Origin: Bacteroidaceae bacterium
Lineage (GTDB): Bacteria; Bacteroidota; Bacteroidia; Bacteroidales; Bacteroidaceae
NCBI GenBank assembly: GCA_017529865.1
Contig: JAFXNA010000012.1
Span: 39,555-103,554, forward strand
Direction of reading: 5' to 3'
Length of the DNA stretch: 64,000 nucleotides
The position numbers and the translations under genes were made by a program. Position 1 is the stretch's first letter; each line of letters begins with the position of its first letter. The notes beneath the pieces are model-generated. The model did no database searches, was not told the DNA's origin, and worked only from the letters and a program-made list of their open reading frames with translations. Below are positions 19,064 to 27,557 of the stretch, one piece after another.

Positions 19064-19743
19064 TCATCGAATCATACATAAGAAATCGTGATTGGAACGG
19101 ATTGTCACATCATCTGAATGCAGTTTCCAATGCGGAGTTCCGCAGGTTGCAGACGGTGATGCGTGAGACGGTGATGCCTCGTTTGGCAAATGCAGAGTTT
19201 TGGGAGACTTATCTCCATCTGCTCATGTTTCGCCGTCAAGCGTTCCTGCCTTGTGTGTTGGCAGCAGAGGGATTGGCAAAGACAGATACACTCGACTTCG
19301 ATTGCCAAGAAGCACACGAGGTGGCGGCTTGGTTACAAGCGAACTCACCGGAGTCGATGCCGAAGATTGTCCGCATGATGGTTCCTGTCCTTACGAATGC
19401 TCAGCAGATTGAGGGACTGTTCCGTCTGTTCGCCTTCCATGATGAACGTGAATGTGTGGCGGTGTTGGTGCGCGAATCGACTCCCCACGCCTATTATGTG
19501 TTATTCAATGTGTTGCGTCGTGCAGCCGACAACCACCAGTTGCTTGTGGCAGCCTGTCTTGCCATCATGAAGAAGAACGATGATATGTCTTTCAATATGG
19601 CAAGCCTTCTACGTAGCTATTTCGACTTAAATGAGATAAAGAGTACTTTCTCTTTGCAGATCGAACCCTACGAACTGAGCTACATAGAGCAGTCGTACGA
19701 CAACTTCCTGCATGTGCTGAAAGGAAAAAGACCAAGGATATGA
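19060..19743 (+). CDS. Unrecognised small cytoplasmic protein coupled to sprA
   Basis: 227 residues, no signal peptide and no membrane segment. The ATG overlaps the sprA stop (ATGA), so translation should depend on sprA. The sequence is largely alpha-helical in composition, with repeated short helices that could form a helical-repeat solenoid (guess). No catalytic motif is seen. The coupling suggests a role related to type IX secretion or to SprA levels, but that is inference only. Confidence 0.75.
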   Translation: MIIESYIRNRDWNGLSHHLNAVSNAEFRRLQTVMRETVMPRLANAEFWETYLHLLMFRRQAFLPCVLAAEGLAKTDTLDFDCQEAHEVAAWLQANSPESMPKIVRMMVPVLTNAQQIEGLFRLFAFHDERECVAVLVRESTPHAYYVLFNVLRRAADNHQLLVAACLAIMKKNDDMSFNMASLLRSYFDLNEIKSTFSLQIEPYELSYIEQSYDNFLHVLKGKRPRI

Positions 19744-19783
19744 GAATGTAAAAATGTAATAATTATAAAATGTAATAAGAAAC

Positions 19784-21154
19784 ATGAAACAACTATTAAC
19801 AAGCGTATTATTAGCGATAAGCCTTCAGGCTTTCGCACAAGAGTTCACACCTTATTATAAATATAGGGTGTATCTGACTGACAAGAAGCAGTCTGAGTTT
19901 TCAATCCGTCATCCTGAGGAATTCCTCTCGCAGAAAGCGATTGAGCGACGCAATCGTCAGGGTATCAAAATCGATGAGACCGACATCCCTGTCTGTGCGA
20001 CATACATCAACCAGATTCGTAATACTGGTGTCAAGGTGATGCATACCAGCAAGTGGAACAATACCGTTGTAGTGAGCTGTACCGATACCACAGTGATGGA
20101 ACGTATCGCTCAACTGCCTTTCGTGTCTGGTACCCGTCGTGTGGCTCATTACACGAAAGCTTCTCATCAGCCAGGCGATGAGCGTAAGAACAATGTGATT
20201 CAGGGATTTGGTCTGTCTGAAGGCATCACTTATGGTAGCCTTGCTTTTGATCAAATCAACCAGTTGAATGGTGTGGCCCTTCATGGTGCAGGATTCCGTG
20301 GACAGGGTATGACCATTGCCATCATCGACGGTGGTTTCTTCAATGCTGATGTCATTCGTGGTTTTGAGAATACAAAGATACTGGGAACAAAGGACTTTGT
20401 CGACCCTACAGAAAACTTCTATGCAACAGGCAGTCATGGCATGATGGTGCTGTCGTGCATGGGTGCCAACATCCCTAATTACATGATAGGTACGGCTCCA
20501 GAGGCTGGCTTCTGGCTTATCATGTCAGAAGATGGTGACAGCGAGCAACTCATTGAGGAGGATAACTGGTCGGCTGCTATCGAGTTTGCCGATAGTGTAG
20601 GTGTGGATGTCATCAATACTTCGTTGGGTTATTACGATTTCGACAACAAAGCAGATAATCTGGGCTATGAATCGCTCGATGGAAAGACGCATATCTGTTC
20701 ACGTTCTGCTTCGATGGTGGCATCGAAGGGTATGATTCTCTGTTGTAGTGCAGGAAATGAGGGTAATGGCAAGTGGAAGAAGATTACCGCTCCTGCCGAT
20801 GCTATTGATGTCTTGACTGTTGGAGCTGTTGATCCCGATGGTTCGCGTGTTGCTTTCTCATCTCAGGGTAATACAGCCGATGGACGTATCAAGCCCGATG
20901 TGATGGCAACAGGATTGCCATCTGCTGTCTATTCTACTACTGGTAGCTTGACCTATTCAGCTGGTACTTCGTTCTCTTCACCTATCCTCTGTGGTATGGT
21001 GGCTTGCCTGTGGCAGGCTCTGCCCAATCTCAATGCCTATCAGGTGATGGATATCGTGCGCAAGAGTGGCAATCGTGCCGAAAATCCTGATGAACTTTAC
21101 GGCTATGGCATCCCTGACTTCTTCAAAGCCTATACGATAGGATTAACCTATTAG
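19784..21154 (+). CDS. Secreted subtilisin-like serine protease (S8 family)
   Basis: 456 residues with a signal peptide ending QAFAQ. An N-terminal propeptide-like region (about 20-135) precedes the S8 domain. Catalytic residues are Asp182 (AIIDGGF), His218 (GSHGMM) and Ser396 (GTSFSSP), with the oxyanion Asn325 (SAGNEG). No C-terminal sorting domain follows, as the protein ends soon after the catalytic core. It should act in the periplasm or outside. It lies 40 bp after the sprA-coupled gene, across a short AATGTAA-type AT-rich repeat, and may belong to the same transcript. Confidence 0.93.
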   Translation: MKQLLTSVLLAISLQAFAQEFTPYYKYRVYLTDKKQSEFSIRHPEEFLSQKAIERRNRQGIKIDETDIPVCATYINQIRNTGVKVMHTSKWNNTVVVSCTDTTVMERIAQLPFVSGTRRVAHYTKASHQPGDERKNNVIQGFGLSEGITYGSLAFDQINQLNGVALHGAGFRGQGMTIAIIDGGFFNADVIRGFENTKILGTKDFVDPTENFYATGSHGMMVLSCMGANIPNYMIGTAPEAGFWLIMSEDGDSEQLIEEDNWSAAIEFADSVGVDVINTSLGYYDFDNKADNLGYESLDGKTHICSRSASMVASKGMILCCSAGNEGNGKWKKITAPADAIDVLTVGAVDPDGSRVAFSSQGNTADGRIKPDVMATGLPSAVYSTTGSLTYSAGTSFSSPILCGMVACLWQALPNLNAYQVMDIVRKSGNRAENPDELYGYGIPDFFKAYTIGLTY

Positions 21155-21193
21155 GAGACCCTCCCCCTTTCCCCTCCCTTTAGGGCGGGGAGT
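21155..21193. repeat. R3 GC-rich palindromic element, copy 1
   Basis: AGACCCTCCCCCTTT, a C-rich stretch, then GGGCGGGGAGTG. It sits between the subtilase stop and xseA, and its end overlaps the possible GTG start of xseA. It is inverted relative to copy 2 at 21265. It may also act as a terminator. Confidence 0.65.
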
Positions 21194-22520
21194 GATTACT
21201 GCAAACACCGAAATGTTATTTGACGATATAGACATACAGGGCAATCAGACACCCAATGGTATCTACTCCCCCTCTGCAGGTGGAGCGGGGAGGGGGTCTG
21301 TTCTTTCCTTATACGAACTCAACCAGCAGGTGAGAGCAGTTCTTGAAGATACGCTCTCCGAACCCGTATGGATTCAAGCCGAACTGAGCAGTGTGTCCAC
21401 GCGTGGACCGCATTGCTATTTGGAGTTTGTGCAGAAGGCAGAGGAAGGAAATACCTTCATTGCGAAAGCAAAGGGACAGATATGGGGGAGTAAGTGGGCA
21501 CTGATACGTCCTTATTTCGAGCGGACGACAGGCCAGCCCCTCAGTCCTGGTATGCAGGTGATGGTGCAGGTCGAGGTCACTTTCCACGAAATCTATGGCT
21601 ATGCCCTCAATGTCATCGACATCAACCCTACCTATACGTTAGGCGACATCGCACGTCGTCGTCAGGAAATCCTGCGCCAGCTGGAGGAGGAAGGAGTTAT
21701 CGATCTCAATAAAGAACTGGAGCTTCCTGTCCCTGTACAGCGCATCGCTGTCATCTCGTCAGAGGGTGCTGCAGGATGGGGCGACTTCCAGAATCAACTC
21801 CTGAACAATGACTACGGATTGGCTTTTCGCGTCCAACTCTTCCCTGCCATCATGCAGGGGGAGCGAGTGGAACAGACTATCATCACCGCCTTGAACCAGA
21901 TTGCTGCTGAGCAGGACTGCTGGGATGTGGTGGTGATTATCCGAGGAGGAGGTGCAACGTCCGATCTCACAGGTTTCGACACCCTTGCGTTGGCTGAGAA
22001 TGTGGCTCAGTTCCCACTTCCTGTCATCACAGGCATTGGTCATGAACGTGATGATACAGTACTCGATATCGTCAGTCATACTCGTGTGAAGACCCCAACG
22101 GCAGCTGCCGAGTTCCTCATTCATCTGGGTGTGGAACAGCTCCTGCGTATCGACAACTTGAAGGCAGCAATTACTGATGGCGCTCTGCTGCTATTGCATC
22201 AGCAGCACCTACGCCTCGAACGTATCACAGGACGCATCCCGTCGTTGTGGGAACTCTACAAGACAAACCACCTGCATCGGCTCGACAGCACGATGAGCGA
22301 CCTTCAGAACACGATTCGCACTATCCTCGATCGTCAGCGTCATCGACTCGAACTGGTCACTACCCAACTCGATGCAGCTGATCCAGCCCGTATCTACCGT
22401 CTCGGCTATAGTGTGGTTCGTAAGGATGGACGAGCTGTGCGCGATGCTTCGTTGTTGAAGACGGATGACGAAGTAGAAATCACAATGGAACATGGAACAA
22501 AGAAAGCAAGAATAGAATAA
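21192..22520 (+). CDS. xseA: Exodeoxyribonuclease VII large subunit
   Basis: 442 residues if started at GTG 21192; an ATG at 21213 gives 435 and may be the true start, because the GTG lies in an R3 repeat. The OB-fold domain begins near residue 38 (LSLYELNQQVRAVLE). The catalytic part includes ISSEGAAGWGDF and VVIIRGGGATSDLTGFD, then GIGHERDDT, followed by a coiled-coil C-terminus. With XseB it degrades single-stranded DNA. An N-terminal extension includes a short insert encoded by a second R3 element, outside the conserved fold. xseB starts 1 bp after the stop. Confidence 0.95.
   Translation: MITANTEMLFDDIDIQGNQTPNGIYSPSAGGAGRGSVLSLYELNQQVRAVLEDTLSEPVWIQAELSSVSTRGPHCYLEFVQKAEEGNTFIAKAKGQIWGSKWALIRPYFERTTGQPLSPGMQVMVQVEVTFHEIYGYALNVIDINPTYTLGDIARRRQEILRQLEEEGVIDLNKELELPVPVQRIAVISSEGAAGWGDFQNQLLNNDYGLAFRVQLFPAIMQGERVEQTIITALNQIAAEQDCWDVVVIIRGGGATSDLTGFDTLALAENVAQFPLPVITGIGHERDDTVLDIVSHTRVKTPTAAAEFLIHLGVEQLLRIDNLKAAITDGALLLLHQQHLRLERITGRIPSLWELYKTNHLHRLDSTMSDLQNTIRTILDRQRHRLELVTTQLDAADPARIYRLGYSVVRKDGRAVRDASLLKTDDEVEITMEHGTKKARIE
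21265..21301. repeat. R3 GC-rich palindromic element, copy 2, in frame in xseA
   Basis: ACTCCCCCTCTGCAGG, then TGGAGCGGGGAGGGGGTCTG. It encodes the low-complexity string YSPSAGGAGRGSV at the N-terminus of XseA. It is in inverted orientation to copy 1. Confidence 0.7.
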
Positions 22521-22521
22521 T

Positions 22522-22713
22522 ATGGAAGGAACTTATAAAGAAGCCATGCAGCAGCTCGAGGATATCTCACGCAGCATCTCTTCTGGCGAACTCGATGTCG
22601 ACCAGCTCGCAGCCAAGTTGAAACAGGCAAAGGAATTGGTGGAATTCTGCAAGCAGAAACTGCAAACGGTCGAAGCAGACGTCAATCAGATACTTGGTGA
22701 GGAGAACGCATGA
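22522..22713 (+). CDS. xseB: Exodeoxyribonuclease VII small subunit
   Basis: 63 residues, the typical XseB length. The helical hairpin shows YKEAMQQLEDISRSISSGELDVDQL, which is characteristic when read as consecutive family positions. It starts 1 bp after xseA and overlaps the following radical SAM gene by 4 bp (ATGA), so the three genes are an operon. Confidence 0.95.
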   Translation: MEGTYKEAMQQLEDISRSISSGELDVDQLAAKLKQAKELVEFCKQKLQTVEADVNQILGEENA

Positions 22714-24083
22714 GAGTAAAAATGATTCTGCCTGCCTTGCAGGAAGCTGAAAGCCCGTATTGGCGTCCCATCAAGTATTCGCTGTTTCCGCCTTTGGGAC
22801 TCGCTACGCTGGCAGCCTATTTCCGCGACGATGATGAAGTGGAGATAGTGGATCAGCATGTGGAGAAACTGACACTTGATGATATTCCCGATCTGGTTTG
22901 TATTCAGGTATATGTGACGAATGCCTATCGTGCCTATAAGATTGCCGATCACTACCGTCAGCAAGGGGTGTATGTGGCTTTGGGCGGACTTCATGTCACT
23001 TCATTGCCTGATGAGGCTGCTGAGCATGCAGATACCATTTTCCTTGGTCCTGGCGAGGAGGCGTTCTCTCGGTTTGTGAACGATCTTAGAGCAGGGCATC
23101 CAGAGAAACGATATGTGGCTCGTTGGCGTTCCATAGAAAATATTCCTCCTGTACGTCGTGACTTAATTAAGCGAGAAAAGTATTTTGTTCCTAATTCATT
23201 GGTCGTGTCGCGTGGATGTCCTCATCATTGCGATTTCTGCTATAAGGATGCCTTTTATGGTGATGGCAAATCATTCTACACCCAACGTGTGGACGAGGCA
23301 TTGGCAGAGATAGACCGTCTGCCGGGTCGCCACCTCTATTTCCTTGACGACCATCTGTTGGGTAACCCTCGGTTTGCTGCTGAACTATTCGAAGGAATGC
23401 GAGGTATGGGACGAGTGTTCCAAAGTGCTGCTTCCGTTGCTTCCGTACTGAAGGACAATTTGATTGAAAAGGCTGCTGAGGCTGGTCTGCGCAGTCTCTT
23501 CCTTGGTTTTGAAACCTTTTCGCCAGAGAATCTTCGTTCCAGCAATAAGTTGCAGAACCTCTCGAAAGACTATGTTGCAGCAGTGGAGCGGTTGCATAGC
23601 TTAGGAATTATGATCAACGGCAGTTTTGTGTTTGGACTCGACCACGATACCAAAGATGTGTTCCGCCGAACAGTAGAATGGGGTATCAAGCATAGTATCA
23701 CAACTGCAACCTTCCACATCCTTACACCATATCCAGGTACACGCCTTTTCCAGCAGTTGGAACGCGATAGGCGAATCACCTCCTATGACTGGAGCAAATA
23801 CGATACACGAACTGTTGTTTATAAGACCATCGGACTCACGGCCGAAGAGTTGAAGCAGGGCTATGACTGGGCATATCGTGAATTCTATTCATGGAGCAAC
23901 ATCTTCCGTTCGAGCTTTGGACATGATAACTTGAAGCAGCAATTAGCCCATCTTTTTTATATGGGAGGATGGAAAAAGTTTGAGCCATTCTGGAATTTCA
24001 TGATTCGATATGGCAATCTTAACCGTATGCTGCCAGTCCTTGAAGCGCTCTTATCTAATACAAAGAGCAGGCAGTTTGCTTAG
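22710..24083 (+). CDS. Radical SAM protein with N-terminal B12-binding-like domain
   Basis: 457 residues. The first ~130 residues resemble the cobalamin-binding Rossmann domain (LGPGEEAF near 112), but no DxHxxG loop is seen, so cobalamin may bind base-off or not at all. The radical SAM core has C170, C174 and C177 (RGCPHHCDFC) for the 4Fe-4S cluster, and a C-terminal helical part similar to DUF4070. Substrate is unknown; related enzymes methylate or rearrange lipids, tetrapyrroles or hopanoids. It overlaps xseB by 4 bp, a placement not obviously linked to DNA repair. Confidence 0.88.
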   Translation: MRVKMILPALQEAESPYWRPIKYSLFPPLGLATLAAYFRDDDEVEIVDQHVEKLTLDDIPDLVCIQVYVTNAYRAYKIADHYRQQGVYVALGGLHVTSLPDEAAEHADTIFLGPGEEAFSRFVNDLRAGHPEKRYVARWRSIENIPPVRRDLIKREKYFVPNSLVVSRGCPHHCDFCYKDAFYGDGKSFYTQRVDEALAEIDRLPGRHLYFLDDHLLGNPRFAAELFEGMRGMGRVFQSAASVASVLKDNLIEKAAEAGLRSLFLGFETFSPENLRSSNKLQNLSKDYVAAVERLHSLGIMINGSFVFGLDHDTKDVFRRTVEWGIKHSITTATFHILTPYPGTRLFQQLERDRRITSYDWSKYDTRTVVYKTIGLTAEELKQGYDWAYREFYSWSNIFRSSFGHDNLKQQLAHLFYMGGWKKFEPFWNFMIRYGNLNRMLPVLEALLSNTKSRQFA

Positions 24084-24161
24084 TAGCTATAGATGAAGGA
24101 AGGAGAGAACGATATGAGAAGAAAGAGGCTGTTGTAATCTCATGCTGATGACTCGAAATGT

Positions 24162-24195
24162 TCATGCTGATGGATAGATTTGTCCGTCAGCATGA
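24162..24195 (+). terminator. Terminator after the radical SAM gene
   Basis: A 13-bp stem (24162-24174 with 24183-24195) with one G-T pair, followed by AATTTTTTG. The arm sequence CATGCTGATG is also present once more at 24141-24150 as a direct repeat. Confidence 0.8.
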
Positions 24196-24223
24196 AATTT
24201 TTTGTGGATACTGGGTAAAAAAG

Positions 24224-24254
24224 TTGGTGATATACGGAAAAATTGTTATCTTTG
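24224..24254 (+). promoter_or_regulatory. Strong promoter upstream of the 21-bp repeats
   Basis: TTG at 24224-24226, 20 nt, TATCTTTG at 24247-24254, a textbook Bacteroidetes housekeeping promoter. The start is expected near 24260, inside the first repeat unit, about 250 nt before the HU-like gene. Confidence 0.8.
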
Positions 24255-24255
24255 C

Positions 24256-24360
24256 GAGGTGAAATTTATATTGTATAGTACGAAACTTAAGTTTCATAGA
24301 ATGAAACATACATTCCAAAGCATGAAATATAAGTTTCGTAGTATGGAATATAAATTCTAT
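24256..24360 (+). repeat. Five 21-bp tandem repeats downstream of the promoter
   Basis: Five contiguous degenerate 21-bp units (24256, 24277, 24298, 24319, 24340) built on AGTATGAAATATAAGTTTCG-like sequence. The second unit contains the perfect palindrome GAAACTTAAGTTTC. The 21-bp step is two helical turns, so sites would face one side of the DNA. The frame from ATG 24301 encodes 35 residues to 24408 with a heptapeptide echo (MKHTFQS, MKYKFRS, MEYKFYQ), a possible leader peptide. The rest of the gap to 24509 shows nothing else. Confidence 0.75.
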
Positions 24361-24509
24361 CAAGGTGTTTGGAGTGTTTTATCAGGGAGGAAGGAAAATT
24401 TTAGTTAGGTTATGAATAAAAATCATGAGGATGATGGGAACGGTTGGTGTGCATAGCTCCCCTATCTTAGGAGAGCAGTTGGTTACTAAATTAAATAATA
24501 CGAATAGAT

Positions 24510-25136
24510 ATGGCTAAATATGTATTGAGAGAGATGCCTGATGTGCATCATGAAGGTAATCGGAAAGTGTATCCGAAGTTGGAAACTTATTCGCAGAGGT
24601 CTCTGGAGGATCTGGTGAAGTATATCCGAGGGCATGGGTCGCCCTATAGTCGAGGTACGATTGAGGGGGTGGTGAGTACGCTGGTGGAGGCGGCTGTCAT
24701 CTGGCTGTCGAACGGTCATACAGTGAAGATTGACGGGCTGGGCACGCTTTCGCTTTCACTCGGCTTTTCGGACGAGAAGGGGAATGAGATGAAGGACGAG
24801 GCAGACCGCATGGGCTATCGGCATGTGGAGGTGAAGACGGTGAAGTTCCGCCCCGATGTGGAGCTTGTGAAGCAGCTGCGGCTCAATACCGACCTGATTC
24901 GTATGGAAGGAGGGGTACAGAAGCACAAGCGGCAGCGATATACGAAGGAGGAGCGGCTGGAGCGGGCTGTTAGGCACATTGGGCAGCATGGATTCATCAC
25001 ACTGGACGAGTATGCGGCGCTGAACAACATGTCGCGCTCTGTTGCTTCGCGTGAACTCAAGGCTTTTGAGGCTGATGCTGAGTGCCCCATCAAGGCCAAA
25101 GGTACAGCTCCCCACAAGGTATGGCGCTTGAAGTAA
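24510..25136 (+). CDS. HU-like DNA-binding protein with C-terminal winged-helix-like domain
   Basis: 208 residues. The N-terminal ~120 residues are the Bacteroidetes HU-like (HU-HIG type) fold, with VKIDGLGTLSLSLG as the HU core strand. A basic linker (QKHKRQRYTKEER) leads to a helix-turn-helix-like segment (ITLDEYAALNNMSRSVASRELKAF). It probably bends DNA and may act as a local regulator. It is preceded by a promoter and five 21-bp repeats, which could be its own operators (inference), and followed by a terminator, so it is monocistronic. Confidence 0.85.
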   Translation: MAKYVLREMPDVHHEGNRKVYPKLETYSQRSLEDLVKYIRGHGSPYSRGTIEGVVSTLVEAAVIWLSNGHTVKIDGLGTLSLSLGFSDEKGNEMKDEADRMGYRHVEVKTVKFRPDVELVKQLRLNTDLIRMEGGVQKHKRQRYTKEERLERAVRHIGQHGFITLDEYAALNNMSRSVASRELKAFEADAECPIKAKGTAPHKVWRLK

Positions 25137-25152
25137 GTTTCATTTTTTTGTT

Positions 25153-25313
25153 CATTTGTTTCAAATCGTACAAAATAGGGTGTTTTACGAATCGAAACAT
25201 TTGGTATTTTTCAAGAAAAAGTGTTTTGCTAAAAACGGTGGCACGGTATGCTGTGCTACCGTTTTTTATGGGGTCATGTAAATTTTTTGTAAATTGTTTA
25301 TTTGAAACAAATG
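25153..25313. repeat. 13-bp inverted repeats flanking the terminator region
   Basis: CATTTGTTTCAAA at 25153-25165 and its reverse complement at 25301-25313 enclose the terminator. In addition, an 18-bp direct repeat (ATGTAAATTTTTTGTAAA) occurs at 25276-25293 and 25317-25334. The block could be a small degenerate element or an operator region for the secreted-protein operon. Confidence 0.5.
25231..25267 (+). terminator. Terminator after the HU-like gene
   Basis: A 14-bp stem (25231-25244 with 25253-25266, one G-T pair) formed by AAAAACGGTGGCAC and its partner, ending in a run of T residues. Confidence 0.85.
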
Positions 25314-25343
25314 AAAATGTAAATTTTTTGTAAACTAATTTTC

Positions 25344-25374
25344 TTGGTGGTTTTTGTCATTTTCTCTAACTTTG
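25344..25374 (+). promoter_or_regulatory. Promoter of the modular secreted-protein operon
   Basis: TTG at 25344-25346, 20 nt, TAACTTTG at 25367-25374. It is 28 nt before the ATG of the first LRR gene. This is the only good promoter before 36 kb, so it may drive eight or nine genes. Confidence 0.8.
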
Positions 25375-25402
25375 CAGCGCAATTCAATAAAATACAAAAG
25401 GT

Positions 25403-26767
25403 ATGAAACGAGCAAGATTAATTATGCTGCTATTTTCAATGCAGTTCATAACAATCAGCACAAATGCAGCAATCATCGCAAGTGGTACATGCGGGAAGGA
25501 TGATCCCGAGAGTGTTCAATGGGAACTGACTGATGATGGAGTTTTAACCGTCAGCGGCAAAGGACCTATGGAGGATTTTGAAGTATCAAATGTATCTTGG
25601 CAGAAACATCGTTCTTTAATTAAGAAAGTAACCATTGAGGATGGAGTAACATCTATTGGCAAACTTGCATTCGAAGGTTGTTCTGAATTAAAAGAGGTCA
25701 TATTTCCTGATGTCCTTCAATCTATCGGAGAACGTGCATTCCAAAATTGTTTAGAATTAAAAGAGGTCATATTTCCTGATGCCCTTCAATCTATCGGAAA
25801 GCTTGCTTTTAGTAACTGTTTAACATTATCCCGATTATATATACCCAATTCTGTTACATTTATTGGGTGGATAGCACTTCCAAATGTCCATATTACCGTT
25901 GGTGAAGATAATCCAAATTATTGTGCCATTCAGGACATCCTGTACACAAGAGATCTTGACACATTGATTTTCTGTGCCAAACAGCGAGAAGGAACCGTTG
26001 AAATCCCCAATACTGTACGCCATATCGCAGATCGTGCATTTTATGGTTGTAGGAAGATTAAGGATGTATCTATACCAAACTCTGTTATAACTATTGGCCA
26101 GGAAGCTTTTGGGGAGTGCAAAAGCTTACATGCCATAATGATTCCAGACTCCGTCGTTTCAATGGGATGGAATTCATTATCCGGATGCACAAATCTCACA
26201 AAGATTAGTATAGGTAAATCTTTGACATCAATAGGGGCGGATTATAAAAAGAATATTACTAGTTGCCCAAAACTCATACAGATAAGTGTCAGCGAAGAAA
26301 ATCCCTATTTCACAGTAATAGACGGCATCTTATATACAAAAGAAATTGACACTCTTATCTGCTGTCGAAAGGATATCATGGAAGTCACAATTCCTAATAC
26401 CGTCAAAGTTATTATTTGGGGTGCGTTCGAATATTGTAAAAATATTAGCAGTATATCAATTCCTGAAGGCGTTGAACAAATCCCTGGTTATACGTTTTAT
26501 GGTTGTAAAAATCTAAAAAGCGTGTATTTCCCAAAATCCTTAGTGGGAATTGATCCAGAAGCATTCCTAGGATGTAATAATTTGAAAAAAATATATCTTC
26601 AAAGTCCAAATCCAAATGGGGACATCCTATTATGTGTTAAAACAGGGCAGTGTACCTTCTTTGTTCCTAAAGGTTCAGGAAAAATTTACGAAAACTGGCG
26701 AGACCCCACCATACATTCTCAAGAACCATTCAAATTTGATAAAATCGTGGAATATGATTTTAAATAA
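25403..26767 (+). CDS. Secreted BspA-type leucine-rich repeat protein (LRR_5)
   Basis: 454 residues, signal peptide ending near TNAA. The mature part carries about ten LRR_5 units of the form SIGxxAFxxCxxLKxVxIPxSV, interrupted by TNLT- or NPYF-type segments, and ends without a sorting domain. BspA-type proteins bind host or bacterial surfaces. Two adjacent units are nearly identical: a 45-bp segment at 25685 recurs at 25754 with one mismatch, a 23-residue step, so the array changed recently. It is the first gene of the secreted locus; the next gene begins 10 bp later. Confidence 0.88.
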   Translation: MKRARLIMLLFSMQFITISTNAAIIASGTCGKDDPESVQWELTDDGVLTVSGKGPMEDFEVSNVSWQKHRSLIKKVTIEDGVTSIGKLAFEGCSELKEVIFPDVLQSIGERAFQNCLELKEVIFPDALQSIGKLAFSNCLTLSRLYIPNSVTFIGWIALPNVHITVGEDNPNYCAIQDILYTRDLDTLIFCAKQREGTVEIPNTVRHIADRAFYGCRKIKDVSIPNSVITIGQEAFGECKSLHAIMIPDSVVSMGWNSLSGCTNLTKISIGKSLTSIGADYKKNITSCPKLIQISVSEENPYFTVIDGILYTKEIDTLICCRKDIMEVTIPNTVKVIIWGAFEYCKNISSISIPEGVEQIPGYTFYGCKNLKSVYFPKSLVGIDPEAFLGCNNLKKIYLQSPNPNGDILLCVKTGQCTFFVPKGSGKIYENWRDPTIHSQEPFKFDKIVEYDFK

Positions 26768-26777
26768 GGTAACGAAT

Positions 26778-27530
26778 ATGAAACGAACAATCTTAATGAT
26801 CATTGTTGCCTGCATGGCTGGAAGCCTTGCGATGGCACAGAATGCACTTTACCCTGCTGTTCGTGGGAACTATGCAGGTAGAAGTACTGATGCTCAATAT
26901 AATTACTACAACGAGAAAAGAACAAAACTACTTCAGTTGGACAAGCTAAGTTGTGGGGTGATTATCTCGCGTTCGTTCCGAAATGAGGGTGTATTGGGGT
27001 ATGATTCCGTAAAGCACGCATTGGTATATAATGAGTCGATGAAGAGCATCTGGGATCAGACATACAGAGAAATCATGGAACTCACAAAATCCGAGGGTAG
27101 TTCTTCGCGTTGGACGTTGCGCGAGAAGCCGCGTAAACCTTGGGCAGTACCTGTCGCATACCATCAGTTGCACATTCCTGACGATCTGGCATCCGACCTA
27201 CGAGGGCTATGGACAAACGCCATCTTGGCTGCCAGAACAGATACTTCACAGATAACGGTTCTTGATGGCACATTGTGGGATGTCTTTGTCAGAGGTGCGA
27301 ATCCTATGTATGCACGCACTAATGGTTGTGCCAGTCGGAAGGCTCCAGAAGGGGAGGAGTACCTCGTGAGGCGTCTGTTGAGGCTCAATCGTCAACTCAT
27401 CGAGGCAGTGAAGAAAGGCAATCGTCGTGCACTTGAGGCTTTACGTATCGACATCAAATTTCTAGCAGATGATTTCAGACATGATGCCGCTGCTAACGAA
27501 AGCTCCAAGAAGTTCAGAGATGCGTTTTAA
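26778..27530 (+). CDS. Secreted protein of unknown family (domain X alone)
   Basis: 250 residues from the ATG at 26778; the frame is open further upstream but overlaps the LRR gene, and the signal peptide begins here (MKRTILMIIVACMAG, ending AMAQ). The mature part is homologous to the first half of the protein at 36304: both contain HALVY, IPD followed by LxxLWxxA, a D-x-x-WD segment, and a late helix with QLxEAV. I call this domain X and do not recognise it. Its leader is nearly the same as that of the next gene. Tight spacing on both sides indicates co-transcription. Confidence 0.7.
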   Translation: MKRTILMIIVACMAGSLAMAQNALYPAVRGNYAGRSTDAQYNYYNEKRTKLLQLDKLSCGVIISRSFRNEGVLGYDSVKHALVYNESMKSIWDQTYREIMELTKSEGSSSRWTLREKPRKPWAVPVAYHQLHIPDDLASDLRGLWTNAILAARTDTSQITVLDGTLWDVFVRGANPMYARTNGCASRKAPEGEEYLVRRLLRLNRQLIEAVKKGNRRALEALRIDIKFLADDFRHDAAANESSKKFRDAF

Positions 27531-27557
27531 TGAAAAAGAAATAAAAATATATAAAGT

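Noticed and set aside
24256..24360. CRISPR array
   Set aside because: The 21-bp units are contiguous with no spacers and diverge from one another; no cas genes are present.
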